This document shows, in pieces, positions 38,403 through 48,127 of a DNA stretch of 64,000 bases (its first letter is position 1; every line of letters starts with the position of its first letter). The stretch is from Enterococcus lacertideformus (GTDB lineage Bacteria > Bacillota > Bacilli > Lactobacillales > Enterococcaceae). Both the position numbers and the translations under genes were made by a program. The notes below the pieces were generated by a model. It saw nothing but the letters and a program-made list of their open reading frames with translations. It searched no databases and had not been told where the DNA came from. The stretch spans positions 62,001-126,000 of the forward strand of contig JADAKE010000023.1 of assembly GCA_015680865.1 (NCBI GenBank). Reading direction: 5' to 3'.

Positions 38403-41400
38403 TTAGTCTAAATTATCTTCTGCGGTTTCAAAATTTTGGATGATATCTTGTCGTTCATCTTCTACTTGTTCGCTAGCTTTCTTTTCTAATTCTTTGGCAG
38501 TTTGCTGTTCAGCAAATTTTGTCAAAGCATCCACTGTGATCAAATCATCATCTTCGTCATCCATATCACGAAGTTCGATTTCGGAATCTTGGATATCCAA
38601 GACACGCATATCCAATCCTAGTGATTGTAATTCTTTTACTAATACGCGGAACGATTCCGGTACGCCTGGTTTTGGAATTGGTTCACCTTTAACGATCGCT
38701 TCATACGTTTTCACACGACCCACCACGTCATCTGATTTGTACGTCAAGATTTCTTGTAAGGTATAGGCAGCACCATAAGCTTCCAGTGCCCAAACTTCCA
38801 TTTCCCCAAAACGTTGTCCACCAAATTGTGCTTTACCACCTAATGGTTGTTGTGTAACCAATGAGTAAGGTCCAATTGAACGAGCATGTAATTTGTCGTC
38901 GACCATGTGGGCAAGTTTGATCATATACATGACACCAACAGATACTCTACCATCAAATGGTTCACCTGTACGGCCGTCATAAAGGACTGTTTTTGCATCA
39001 CTAGCCATACCAGCTTCACGAACAGTTTCCCAAACGTCTTCATCGCTTGCTCCATCAAAGACTGGTGTTGCAACGTGGATACCCAATTGACGAGCAGCCA
39101 TCCCTAAATGCAGTTCCAATACTTGCCCGATATTCATACGTGATGGCACCCCTAGAGGATTCAGCATGATATCGATTGGTGTTCCATCTGGTAAGAATGG
39201 CATATCTTCTTCAGGCATGATACGGGATACAACCCCTTTATTACCATGACGACCAGCCATTTTATCTCCTTCATGGATTTTACGTTTTTGAACGATATAA
39301 ACACGCACAAGCATATTCACACCTGGAGAAAGTTCATCGCCTGCTTCACGAGTAAAGATTTTCACATCGTGAACGATTCCGCCTCCGCCATGTGGTACAC
39401 GTAATGATGTATCACGTACTTCACGCGCTTTTTCACCAAAGATCGCATGTAAAAGACGTTCTTCAGCTGATAGTTCTGTTACCCCTTTAGGTGTCACTTT
39501 ACCAACTAATAAATCACCGTCTTGTACTTCGGCACCGATACGGATAATACCCATTTCATCTAAATCTTTTAACGCATCTTCCCCAACATTAGGGATTTCA
39601 CGAGTGATTTCTTCTGGCCCTAATTTTGTATCACGAGCTTCCGATTCATATTCTTCAATATGGATCGAAGTATAAACATCATCTTTCACCAAACGGCGAC
39701 TCATGATGATCGCATCTTCATAGTTGTACCCTTCCCAAGTCATGAAACCGACTAAGACGTTTTGTCCTAAAGCCATTTCTCCTTGTTCCATAGAAGGTCC
39801 ATCTGCTAGTGTATCGCTTTTTTCAACTTTTTCACCTAAATGAACGATTGGACGCTGGTTATAACTTGTTCCAGAGTTTGAACGACGGAATTTCGTTACA
39901 GCATATTTATCTAATGCACCGTTGTCGCGACGAACACGGATTTCAGATGCATCAACAAATTCAACGACACCATCATGTTTACATAGTAAAGCGGCCCCTG
40001 AGTCATGCGCAGATTTGTATTCCATACCAGTACCAACCCATGGTGCTTGTGGATTAATCAAAGGTACTGCTTGACGTTGCATGTTGGCTCCCATCAAGGC
40101 ACGGTTGGAGTCGTCGTTTTCCAAGAAAGGAATACATGCTGTCGCTACTGCAACTACTTGCTTAGGCGATACATCCATGTAATCGACTTTATCGATTGAA
40201 ACTTCTAAGTTTTCACTTTGCGCACGAGCCATTACAACATCTTCAGCAAATGTTCCATCTTCATTCAATGGACTATTTGCTTGGGCAACGATGTAGTGGT
40301 CTTCGATATCAGCAGTTAAATAATCAATTTGGTCTGTTACACGTCCTGTTTCGCGATCCACACGACGATATGGTGTCTCAATAAAACCAAATTTATTTAC
40401 TTTCGCATAACTCGATAAACTGTTGATCAACCCAATATTTGGTCCTTCAGGCGTTTCAATTGGACACATGCGGCCATAGTGAGAATAGTGAACGTCACGT
40501 ACTTCATACCCAGCACGGTCACGTGTCAACCCACCAGGTCCTAAGGCTGAAAGACGCCGTTTGTGTGTCAATTCTCCAAGAGGGTTGGTTTGATCCATAA
40601 ACTGAGACAATTGAGAAGAACCAAAGAATTCCTTGATACTTGCAACCACTGGACGGATATTGATCAATTGTTGTGGTGTCAATGTTTCTGTATCTTGGAT
40701 CGACATTCTTTCACGTACAACTCGTTCCATCCGAGCTAAACCGATACTGAATTGATTTTGTAGCAATTCACCGACTGAACGGATACGACGGTTTCCTAAG
40801 TGGTCGATATCGTCCACGTTGCCGATCCCTTCCATCAAGTTTAAGAAATAACTCATTGATGCGATGATATCTGCCGGACGCACTGTTTTCACGGGAGCTT
40901 CGGGGTAACCATTACCGATGACATTTACTTCACGTTCTGGATCTTTTGGAGAGAAGACTTTGATAACTTGAACCGTCATTGGATCAGTCACGACACCGTC
41001 TTCTGATGGGTAGTAGGTTACTGAATTCAAGCCATTATCGATGAAAGGAGCTAATGTTTCCATTACTTGGTGAGTTAAAACAGTTCCTTTTTCAACGATG
41101 ATTTCACCTGTTTCAGGATCGACCAATGTCTCTGCTAATGTCAAATTCAATAGCCGTGTTTTCAAATCTAATTTTTTGTTTACTTTATAACGCCCAACGT
41201 TTGCTAGATCATAACGTTTTGGATCAAAGAAACGAGCATTTAATAAGTTACGAGAACTATCTGCTGTTTTAGGTTCACCTGGACGTAAACGTTCGTAAAC
41301 ATCTTTCAAACCTTCTTCTGTTCTTGAGTCGCTTGCATTTTTGTGTAAATCTTTTTCAACAGTGTTACGCAAAATTTCGCTATCTCCAAAGATTTCAAAA

Positions 41401-42029
41401 ATTGTATCGTCGGAACCAAAACCTAATGCACGAACCAATACCGTCAACGGAATCTTACGTGTACGATCAATACGTACATAAGAAATGTCTTTCGCATCAG
41501 TTTCCATCTCTAACCAAGCCCCACGGTTAGGAATAACAGTTGAACCAAATCCTTCTTTTCCGTTTTTATCTACTTTTCCATGGAAGTACACACCTGGTGA
41601 ACGAACCAACTGAGAAACGATTACACGTTCTGCTCCGTTGATGATGAATGTTCCTTGCTCCGTCATTAATGGGAAATCACCAAAAAATACTTCTTGCGCT
41701 TTGATTTCGCCTGTTTCACGGTTTGTCAGACGTAAAGTAACGTGTAATGGAGCAGAGTAGTTTGCATCATGTGCACGTGCTTCTGCCACAGTATATTTAG
41801 GTTCTTTCAATTCATAATCCACAAATTCCAAAGATAGATTGCCATTGAAGTCATCAATTGGCAAAATGTCTTCAAACATTTCTCTTAGTCCTTCATCCAA
41901 GAACCATTGGTACGAGTCTGTTTGAATTTCGATCAAATTTGGTAATTCCAACACTTCACTGATTCGTGCGAAACTTCTACGTTCGCGATGTTTTCCGTAT
42001 TTTACTACGTGTCCAGCCAAGCTCTTCAC
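38403..42029 (-). CDS. rpoB: RNA polymerase beta subunit
   Basis: Second large polymerase subunit and target of rifampicin. The rifampicin region [30 protein letters not shown] is wild type at the usual resistance positions, so the strain should be susceptible as far as this gene goes. C-terminal motifs ([35 protein letters not shown]) are intact. It has 1208 residues with an acidic Glu/Asp-rich tail typical of enterococci. No ribosomal protein gene precedes it; it has its own promoter and leader. Confidence 0.98.
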   Translation of the reverse strand: MKSLAGHVVKYGKHRERRSFARISEVLELPNLIEIQTDSYQWFLDEGLREMFEDILPIDDFNGNLSLEFVDYELKEPKYTVAEARAHDANYSAPLHVTLRLTNRETGEIKAQEVFFGDFPLMTEQGTFIINGAERVIVSQLVRSPGVYFHGKVDKNGKEGFGSTVIPNRGAWLEMETDAKDISYVRIDRTRKIPLTVLVRALGFGSDDTIFEIFGDSEILRNTVEKDLHKNASDSRTEEGLKDVYERLRPGEPKTADSSRNLLNARFFDPKRYDLANVGRYKVNKKLDLKTRLLNLTLAETLVDPETGEIIVEKGTVLTHQVMETLAPFIDNGLNSVTYYPSEDGVVTDPMTVQVIKVFSPKDPEREVNVIGNGYPEAPVKTVRPADIIASMSYFLNLMEGIGNVDDIDHLGNRRIRSVGELLQNQFSIGLARMERVVRERMSIQDTETLTPQQLINIRPVVASIKEFFGSSQLSQFMDQTNPLGELTHKRRLSALGPGGLTRDRAGYEVRDVHYSHYGRMCPIETPEGPNIGLINSLSSYAKVNKFGFIETPYRRVDRETGRVTDQIDYLTADIEDHYIVAQANSPLNEDGTFAEDVVMARAQSENLEVSIDKVDYMDVSPKQVVAVATACIPFLENDDSNRALMGANMQRQAVPLINPQAPWVGTGMEYKSAHDSGAALLCKHDGVVEFVDASEIRVRRDNGALDKYAVTKFRRSNSGTSYNQRPIVHLGEKVEKSDTLADGPSMEQGEMALGQNVLVGFMTWEGYNYEDAIIMSRRLVKDDVYTSIHIEEYESEARDTKLGPEEITREIPNVGEDALKDLDEMGIIRIGAEVQDGDLLVGKVTPKGVTELSAEERLLHAIFGEKAREVRDTSLRVPHGGGGIVHDVKIFTREAGDELSPGVNMLVRVYIVQKRKIHEGDKMAGRHGNKGVVSRIMPEEDMPFLPDGTPIDIMLNPLGVPSRMNIGQVLELHLGMAARQLGIHVATPVFDGASDEDVWETVREAGMASDAKTVLYDGRTGEPFDGRVSVGVMYMIKLAHMVDDKLHARSIGPYSLVTQQPLGGKAQFGGQRFGEMEVWALEAYGAAYTLQEILTYKSDDVVGRVKTYEAIVKGEPIPKPGVPESFRVLVKELQSLGLDMRVLDIQDSEIELRDMDDEDDDLITVDALTKFAEQQTAKELEKKASEQVEDERQDIIQNFETAEDNLD

Positions 42030-42131
42030 CCCTCTAAAATGTCATTCAAAAAGACTACCCGATCAATTGTTACAACAATATTAAAAATATTATATTTAAG
42101 TAACAACAGACATTTTTTGCGGCTTTTAGGC

Positions 42132-42191
42132 AAAAAAAAACCAAAAATAGAGCATACTTTTGAAACTTTTGATCATGCGCTTCTATTTTTG
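42132..42191 (-). terminator. Rho-independent terminator inside the rpoB leader
   Basis: On the minus strand CAAAAATAGA...TCTATTTTTG form a 10-bp stem with an inner ATGC/GCAT pair, followed by GG and a run of nine T residues. It lies between the rpoB promoter and the rpoB start, with no minus-strand gene upstream to terminate. Confidence 0.7.
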
Positions 42192-42267
42192 TTTCCTTAT
42201 ATTAAAGCCGAAACGGACAATATTTCGTTTCTGCCTTTACTTCATCAGATAGTTTTTGCAACTTCAC

Positions 42268-42296
42268 ATACTACACTCTTTTTCCATAAAAGTCAA
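42268..42296 (-). promoter_or_regulatory. rpoBC promoter
   Basis: TTGACT (42291-42296) and TAGTAT (42268-42273) with a 17-base spacer on the minus strand. It implies an untranslated leader of about 230 bases before ATG 42029, holding the hairpin GAAACG...CGTTTC (about 42201-42224) and the terminator at 42132-42191. Confidence 0.75.
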
Positions 42297-42410
42297 TACC
42301 TTCTATTGTTTCTCGACTCTTTTCACAACTTTTTCTTAACATTTTCTTACCATAATATATCTCTATCTCTTTAAATTTTACGATTTTTTGAAATTTTCTG
42401 AAACTTATTC

Positions 42411-42440
42411 TTGACATATTAACTTCGTCTTCGTTATACT
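42411..42440 (+). promoter_or_regulatory. promoter of the TrpX-like operon
   Basis: TTGACA (42411-42416) and TATACT (42435-42440), spacer 18 (or TTATAC with 17). It drives a 320-base leader that contains a short coding frame and a terminator. Confidence 0.75.
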
Positions 42441-42472
42441 TGAGAAAATAGTAATTTGTGGAGGAATTATTT

Positions 42473-42556
42473 ATGCAAATAAAAAATAATCAACTTATAC
42501 CTACACAATTGAATAATTTTTACTTTAGCTACTTTAGAATAGGTTTGTATTCATAA
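42473..42556 (+). CDS. 27-residue leader peptide, rich in Phe and Tyr
   Basis: Starts 12 bases after GGAGG, so it should be translated efficiently. It begins MQIKNNQLIPTQLNN and then has FYFSYF; six of the last twelve residues are aromatic. The stop codon TAA lies inside arm 1 of a hairpin (42543-42570). Its arrangement is that of an attenuation leader peptide whose translation sets the fold of the following RNA. I know of no named family. Whether the signal is aromatic amino-acid shortage or a ribosome-stalling drug cannot be told from the sequence. Confidence 0.65.
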   Translation: MQIKNNQLIPTQLNNFYFSYFRIGLYS

Positions 42557-42591
42557 TTATGGATGCAAACATCAAACGACTTGTTTGTATC
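42543..42591 (+). promoter_or_regulatory. mutually exclusive leader hairpins
   Basis: Arm 1 GTTTGTATTCATAA (42543-42556) pairs with arm 2 TTATGGATGCAAAC (42557-42570) with two G-U pairs. Arm 2 can instead pair, through GATGCAAAC, with arm 3 GTTTGTATC (42583-42591). A ribosome at the leader stop would cover arm 1 and favour the 2:3 fold. A further 10-bp stem ACTTTGTACT/AGTACAAAGT (42607-42669) follows before the terminator. Confidence 0.6.
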
Positions 42592-42706
42592 TATGATGGC
42601 TAGAGAACTTTGTACTACGTAAAGCCACGTAGACATAACGCTAAGTGGCTAAGCGAAAAAGTACAAAGTAACTATATTTTCTTACTTTTATTCTCTTTCG
42701 ATAACT

Positions 42707-42742
42707 AATCCATTTAGACGTTTTGTCTAAATGGATTTTTTG
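42707..42742 (+). terminator. leader terminator (attenuator) before the TrpX-like gene
   Basis: AATCCATTTAGAC and GTCTAAATGGATT form a 13-bp perfect stem with a 5-base loop, followed by TTTTTG, ending 13 bases before the ribosome binding site of the first structural gene. There is no upstream gene other than the leader peptide, so it must act as an attenuator. Confidence 0.85.
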
Positions 42743-42770
42743 TTTTCAAAATTGAAGGAGGAAAGAATAA

Positions 42771-43739
42771 ATGAAAAAACGATTATTGATAGGATTAAGC
42801 TCAACATTATTATTAGCACTTGGTGGATGTGGCTCAGCAAATAACTCTTCAGAGAAAACAGATGACACAAAAACTGTTGGCGTTTTACAACTTGTTCAAC
42901 ACAATTCACTAGATGCTACTTATAGGGGATTTAAAGAAGGTTTAGCAGAAAATGGCTACAAAGAAGGCGATAACTTAAAAATCGATTACCAAAACGCACA
43001 AAATAACCAAGATAACCTTAAGAGCATGAGTGAAAAATTGGTCAAAGAACAACCCGATTTGTTATTAGGCATTGCTACTCCTGCGGCACAATCTTTATTG
43101 AATGAAACAAAGACTATCCCTATTACAGTCACAGCTGTTACGGATTTAGAGCAAGCACATTTAGTTGCTTCGAATGAAACACCTGGTGGTAATTTGACTG
43201 GAACAACCGACATGGTTCCTATCGAAAAACAAACTGATTTATTATTGCGTATCGTGCCCAATGCGAAAACAATTGGGATCATGTACAACAATGGAGAAGC
43301 AAACTCTAAAATTCAAGGTGAATTAGCAGAAAAAGCACTGAAAAAAGCTGGAGTGAAAGTTAAAGTATTAACTGCTAATTCGACAAATGACGTTCAACAA
43401 GTAACGAAAAGCTTAGCAAAAGATGTGGATGGTATCTATATTCCAACGGATAATACTTTTGCAAGTGCCGCAAGCATCATCGGTGAAGTAGCCAAAGAAA
43501 CAAAGACACCTATCGTTGCTGGTTCAGTAGACCAAGTCAAAGAAGGTAGTTTAGCAACCATCGGAATCGACCATGAACACTTAGGGAAACAAACAGGAAA
43601 AATGGCAGCAAAAATTTTAGATGGCAAAAAACCAAGTGAACTTCCTGTAGAATCTGCAAATGATCTCTCATTATATGTGAACGAAGAAATGGCAAAAGCG
43701 ATCGGAGTAGACCCATCTACGATCAAAGAAACTAATTAG
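42771..43739 (+). CDS. ABC transporter substrate-binding lipoprotein, TrpX-like
   Basis: Signal peptide with lipobox LALGGC (Cys20) followed by a Ser/Asn-rich linker, so it is anchored outside the membrane. The mature protein is of the ABC_sub_bind family (VGVLQLVQHNSLDATYRGFKEGL, PDLLLGIATPAAQSL, DGIYIPTDNTFASA), which includes TrpX for tryptophan uptake in streptococci. It has 322 residues and is intact. The aromatic leader peptide upstream suggests an aromatic substrate, but the ligand is unproven. Confidence 0.88.
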   Translation: MKKRLLIGLSSTLLLALGGCGSANNSSEKTDDTKTVGVLQLVQHNSLDATYRGFKEGLAENGYKEGDNLKIDYQNAQNNQDNLKSMSEKLVKEQPDLLLGIATPAAQSLLNETKTIPITVTAVTDLEQAHLVASNETPGGNLTGTTDMVPIEKQTDLLLRIVPNAKTIGIMYNNGEANSKIQGELAEKALKKAGVKVKVLTANSTNDVQQVTKSLAKDVDGIYIPTDNTFASAASIIGEVAKETKTPIVAGSVDQVKEGSLATIGIDHEHLGKQTGKMAAKILDGKKPSELPVESANDLSLYVNEEMAKAIGVDPSTIKETN

Positions 43740-43757
43740 ACTTACGGGAGGACTATT

Positions 43758-44666
43758 ATGACAAATCTTATTGGTATTTTTCTATCTTCTGCTTCACAAG
43801 GTGTCCTTTGGGCGCTACTTGCAATTGGCGTATTCCTTACTTTCCGTATTTTAGACATTGCTGATTTAACTGCAGAGGGAAGCTTTCCTTTAGGTGCTGG
43901 GATTGCTGCGACGAGCATTTCAAATGGGATCAATCCATTCGTTGCCTGTCTCTTAGGTTTCTTAGGGGGTGCCGCAGCGGGGCTTGTTTCTGGATTACTC
44001 CATACCAAACTTAAGATTCCTGCTCTTTTAGCAGGAATCATCACTATGACTGGTTTATATTCGATAACGTCTAGGGTCATGGGAGCACCCAATATTTCCT
44101 TATTGGGACAAAAAACAGTCTTCAATTTATTGGAATCCACTGGTCTTTCCAAAGAAAATGTTGTTTTGATCATTGGTTTGGTCGTTGCTTTGATAGTTGT
44201 TACTTTACTTGTTTTATTTTTACGAACAGAAACAGGTTTAGCAATTCGTGCCACTGGTGATAACTTAGCCATGAGTGAAGCGAATGGAATCAATACAGAT
44301 AACATGAAAATCATCGGTTATATGATTTCAAATGGTTGTATTGCTTTATCTGGCTCCTTACTCGCTCAAAATAATGGATTTGCTGATTTAAATTCTGGAA
44401 TCGGTACAATCGTTATCGGTCTAGCCTCCATTATTATTGCCGAAGTACTCTTCCGTAATCAATCATTGCTTCTTCGCTTATTGACGATCATTCTAGGTGC
44501 AGTGATTTATCGCTTTATCTTAGCACTTGTATTTGAATTAAACGTACAACCAAGCGATTCGAAATTGGCTTCTGCTCTTGTTTTAGTGGTATGCCTATCA
44601 ATTCCACAAATTCAGCAAAAATTAAAATTACCTGCGCGTAACAAAATAAAAGGAGGAGTTGCATAA
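43758..44666 (+). CDS. ABC transporter permease, TrpY-like
   Basis: Integral membrane subunit of the same importer, related to the branched-chain amino acid / BmpA-type permease family. There are about nine helices, with the conserved cytoplasmic segment RTETGLAIRATGDNLAMSEANGI between helices. It has 302 residues and is intact. The start follows GGGAGG and the stop overlaps the next gene by one base. Confidence 0.88.
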   Translation: MTNLIGIFLSSASQGVLWALLAIGVFLTFRILDIADLTAEGSFPLGAGIAATSISNGINPFVACLLGFLGGAAAGLVSGLLHTKLKIPALLAGIITMTGLYSITSRVMGAPNISLLGQKTVFNLLESTGLSKENVVLIIGLVVALIVVTLLVLFLRTETGLAIRATGDNLAMSEANGINTDNMKIIGYMISNGCIALSGSLLAQNNGFADLNSGIGTIVIGLASIIIAEVLFRNQSLLLRLLTIILGAVIYRFILALVFELNVQPSDSKLASALVLVVCLSIPQIQQKLKLPARNKIKGGVA

Positions 44667-45073
44667 TGAGCGATGTGTTAATACTCCAAGCTATTCATCA
44701 TACCTTCGAAAAAGGAACAATCAATGAAAACCACGTTTTAAAAGGAATCAATCTAAACTTGAAGAAAGGCGACTTTGTTACGATTATTGGTGGAAATGGG
44801 GCTGGCAAATCCACACTATTGAATAGCATTGCTGGTTCTTTTCCAGTTGATCAAGGACACATCTTATTAAACGGGAAAGACATCACTAAGAAATCAGTCG
44901 TCGCCCGCTCAAGAGATATCAGTCGTGTCTTTCAAGATCCTAAACTAGGTACTGCCGTTCGACTAACAGTCGAAGAAAACCTAGCCTTAGCAATGAAACG
45001 TGGAAAAAAACGCGGCTTTTTCCGTGGCGTAAAGCCCCAAGACCGAACATTCTTCAAAGAACAGCTTGTGTGA
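44666..45073 (+). pseudogene. ABC transporter ATP-binding protein, TrpZ-like, truncated
   Basis: The N-terminal 130 residues are normal: Walker A GGNGAGKSTLL and the Q-loop in SRVFQDPKLGTAV. After FFKEQL the sequence stops (VTGA), and none of the following frames contains the ABC signature, Walker B or H-loop. The 3' half has thus been lost, replaced by AT-rich sequence and repeat elements. A protein of 135 residues cannot hydrolyse ATP, so the importer is probably dead unless another ATPase serves it. Confidence 0.85.
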
Positions 45074-45220
45074 ACGAAAAAAATAGTTCTAAAAGAAAAT
45101 ACTTGATGTTGAAGAATCACTTTGCAACTATCGCTTGTCAGAAAATTCGAATAAATTTATGTATTGCATGGATTAAGTAAAAATCAAAAGGTGCTTCTTT
45201 ATTTTAGGAAACTGGGATAA
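45074..45220. other. replacement sequence after the truncated ATPase gene
   Basis: AT-rich sequence unrelated to any ABC protein in all frames; it probably marks the deletion joint. Confidence 0.4.
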
Positions 45221-45535
45221 AAATCTAAAAAAATTGAAAATCAAATAAACGGTGTTTCAAAACCTCTTCTTCACGGTATTCAAAGGCTTGCATCTTCGGC
45301 AATAAGTCCAAACAGAGGAAAAATAGAGAAGCTATTTTTCTCTATTCGTTCTTTTCTTATTGCTTGATGCAGACCAACCTTTTCATGACCTCTTCTTTTA
45401 AACGGTGTTCACAGCATTGCTTCTGCGGAATTAAGCTCAAAAAATTCAAAAATATGAGAAGCTGTTTTCGATTTTTCGCTCTTAATTCTTGAAGCAGACC
45501 ATGCTGATCACAACATCTTCTTTAAATTGATTCTT
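45221..45535. repeat. tandem pair of the intergenic repeat element (copies A and B)
   Basis: Both copies have the order: TTGCATCTTCGGCAATAAG-like block, a hairpin with (A)GAGAAGCT at its apex (AAAAATAGAGAAGCTATTTTT in A; a looser version in B), then TTCTTTTCTTATTGCTTGATGC or TCTTAATTCTTGAAGC followed by AGACC, and AACGGTGTT borders. Copy A begins with CTGGGATAAAAATC. Other copies lie at 2.83 and 47.96 kb. Confidence 0.65.
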
Positions 45536-45627
45536 TTCCAATATTTTTTATTAATAGTGATCGATCAGATTAGCGTTTTTTTCTTCTTTCTTACTGATAC
45601 AATACTAATTGAAAGGAGTTGTAACAG

Positions 45628-46593
45628 ATGACGACAAAAGACAAAGTACTCCAACTATTAAAAGATACACCTGATTTTCTTTCAGGAGAAAAAATGGCAC
45701 AAGAATTAGAAGTTTCTCGGACAAGCGTATGGAAAGCCATCAAAGAATTAGAAAAATCAGGCTATCAATTCGAGCATCAAGCGAAGGGATACCGTTATCT
45801 TCCATCTGATGTATTAGATGCACAAGAAATTCGCCAAGGATTGCTCCCTTTTGAGCCAGATTTAAATGTTTTTGTTCTAAAGCATTCAGAATCCACCATG
45901 CAAGACGCAAAGCTTGCAGCAACCAAAGAAAGCGGTCCTGCTCTTTTTATCGCGGATACACAAGTACAAGCCCACGGACGATTTGGTCGACCTTTTTTTG
46001 CAGAACAAGGGCAAGGAATTTATATGAGTTTACTAATCCATCCTAACCAGCGATTTGATGAATTACCTCAATACACGATTATTACTGCCAGTGCTTGCGT
46101 AAAAGCAATTAAAGAACTCACTGAAAAAGAAGCTTCTATCAAATGGGTCAATGATATTTATTTAAATGGTAAAAAAATCAGTGGGATCTTATCTGAAGCA
46201 ATTAACCATATGGAAACTGGAGGTATCAGTTCGATCATTATTGGAATTGGGTTAAACTTTTCTATTCCCCAAGCAAACTTTCCTGAAGCGATTCAGCAAA
46301 AAGCCTCATCCCTTTTTCCCGATGGACAAAAGCCGATCACACGAAATCAGTTGATCCGTCAGATTTGGAAAAATTTCTTCCAATATCTCTCAGAAGAAAC
46401 TGATGATTATCTTGCTCTCTATCGTGAAAAGTCTTTTGTTCTAGGGAAAAAAGTGAGCTTTAAGCAAAAAAATCAGGTATATACAGGGATTGCTGAAAAA
46501 ATTGGAGATCACGGAGAATTGATTGTACGAATAGGAAAACAATCAATGACGCTTTTTTCAGGTGAAATCAGTTTAACTTCCATTGAGTTATAA
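45628..46593 (+). CDS. birA: bifunctional biotin-protein ligase / biotin operon repressor
   Basis: Attaches biotin to biotin-dependent carboxylases and, through its N-terminal winged helix (GEKMAQELEVSRTSVWKAIKELEKSGY), represses biotin genes. The ligase domain has the biotinyl-AMP loop GRFGRPFF and SIKWVNDIYLNGKKISGILSE. The C-terminal SH3-like domain ends in the normal place. It has 321 residues, intact, with AAAGGAG before ATG. No biotin gene is adjacent. Confidence 0.95.
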   Translation: MTTKDKVLQLLKDTPDFLSGEKMAQELEVSRTSVWKAIKELEKSGYQFEHQAKGYRYLPSDVLDAQEIRQGLLPFEPDLNVFVLKHSESTMQDAKLAATKESGPALFIADTQVQAHGRFGRPFFAEQGQGIYMSLLIHPNQRFDELPQYTIITASACVKAIKELTEKEASIKWVNDIYLNGKKISGILSEAINHMETGGISSIIIGIGLNFSIPQANFPEAIQQKASSLFPDGQKPITRNQLIRQIWKNFFQYLSEETDDYLALYREKSFVLGKKVSFKQKNQVYTGIAEKIGDHGELIVRIGKQSMTLFSGEISLTSIEL

Positions 46594-47438
46594 AATCTCA
46601 AGCAATTGATTCCATAATAAAATCAATCTGTTTTTGATGCCGAATATCAAGACTTGTTTTGTTATAAAATAAAAAAAGAAGTAATTGTTAGATTCTTTCT
46701 GACTACTACTTCACCTTTATTTTTTCAATAGACTTCTGAACAAAAATAACTTCATTTTTGCTATTAATATTAAATAGTGGTAAAAATCATTTGGATACAA
46801 CAACCATTGATTTGATTGTTTTGCATCCTTATATATCTTGTTAAGCTTGATTAATAACGCTTAGATAATACATCTCTGTGAAGAAACGATCTAGTCATTC
46901 AAAACTGCTTTAAGAAAAAATTGCTTATCCTAAGTCATCATCGAATCAAAAACACTAACAACATAAATACTTTGAGTAAATGTTGAAACTAGACGGTTAT
47001 TGTAAAAGAGAACATGTAGAGAAACTGAAAACTTATGTCTTATCCTTCGTTACTAAATATTTTTATAACAAAAAAATACTCTACAATTTCTTACTGCATA
47101 TGTGCTTTTTTATACAACTGCAATATCCTTGATCTGATGTAGAAAATCTTTCATTCAAAATGTCTAATAATTTTTCCCCAGTAAAAATCATCTTTCTGAC
47201 AGTATTCCTCAATGGATACTACTTGCTTCTCTCCAAATTTTTAAAATTGATGTCCCCAACATCTTTAAAAAGAATGACTTACTTCTTTTTTCTTAAACAA
47301 CAACACTTTTTCTTTTTTCTCTCCTCCTTTATTCTTTCTGACTTTATCTTATCGTATTTTTCCATCTAATCATTATAATGTATGCTATTGCAACTTTTTA
47401 TTTTATTCCTATGTATAACACTCAAAAGCCATGACTTT
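46594..47438. other. long gene-free AT-rich stretch
   Basis: Only short frames without ribosome binding sites. A weak inverted repeat near 46675-46725 may end birA. No transposase, tRNA or remnant recognised. Confidence 0.5.
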
Positions 47439-47681
47439 TTACAAACATGCTTCCTTATTTGAGCGGTAAAATGTCAATTGATTTGATGAAAGATAAGCCA
47501 CATCTAATTTAAATTTTTTTACAACTAAACTTCTAATCAAAAATTTATCTGCTGTCGTCAGTGTTTTTTTACATTCTTTTTCAACATCTGTGAAGGAGAA
47601 GTGACTTTTTTTACTAATGATACGAGTTAAAATTTTATTCACATCTACTCTAGATAAATCCGTTGTTAATCGCTTTTTCAA
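47439..47681 (-). CDS. small basic protein, unknown function
   Basis: An 80-residue soluble protein starting after AAAGGATG. It is rich in Lys and Ser/Thr (LSRVDVNKILTRIISKKSHFS, KKTLTTADKFLIRSLVVKKFKL) and looks like a small helical, possibly nucleic-acid-binding, protein. No family recognised. It stands isolated between long non-coding stretches. Confidence 0.45.
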   Translation of the reverse strand: MKKRLTTDLSRVDVNKILTRIISKKSHFSFTDVEKECKKTLTTADKFLIRSLVVKKFKLDVAYLSSNQLTFYRSNKEACL

Positions 47682-47959
47682 ACAAAAACATCCTTTCTCA
47701 TATACTTTCTTTTACTAGTGAATATAACATAATCTTTCAGCGTATTCGCAACAATAATTTTTAAAATAAGTAAAGAAAGTTCCAAAAAACATGAATACAA
47801 CGACTACTTTTAACTTTATCCATTGAACAATGTCAAATCAACAATCTGAGTTACTAGCTTGTTTCTTCCTATTTAGCAATAAATGTATATCTACTTTTTT
47901 TACTTCCTTTTTCTCTTCTTTAAAAAGCTCCCCCGCATTTATCTTTAAGTTTAGACAAA

Positions 47960-48120
47960 AATCTGCAAAGAAAAAGGGTAAGACAAAAGCCAGAATCTTT
48001 TCCCACCCTCTAAATTTGTGTAAGTGTTGTATGATTAGTAATTCTTCAACATTGAGTACTAATTTTTCAACATATGAAAAAGCTATTTTCGATTTTTATT
48101 CTTAGAATATTTTGTTCATG
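47960..48120. repeat. intergenic repeat element, copy D (diverged)
   Basis: Shares GGGTAAGACAAAAGCC, ATTCTTCAACATTGAGTA, AAAAGCTATTTTCGATTTTT and TTCATGACCTC blocks, in the same order, with the pair at 45.2-45.5 kb. It lies between the small basic protein gene and the dmkB fragment. Confidence 0.4.
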
Positions 48121-48127
48121 ACCTCAG

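Noticed and set aside
34700..41600. Many open frames on the plus strand inside rpoC and rpoB
   Set aside because: They lie antisense to strongly conserved genes, lack ribosome binding sites and encode low-complexity sequence; they are frame shadows.
38403..42029. Rifampicin-resistance mutation in rpoB
   Set aside because: The [20 protein letters not shown] region matches the susceptible sequence.
42600..42670. T-box or known riboswitch in the TrpX-like leader
   Set aside because: No GTGGNACCRCG core or specifier loop, and no match I know of to preQ1, SAM or lysine riboswitch cores; the translated leader peptide explains it better.
47160..47369. 69-codon Phe/Leu-rich plus-strand frame
   Set aside because: No ribosome binding site; composition simply reflects T-rich DNA.
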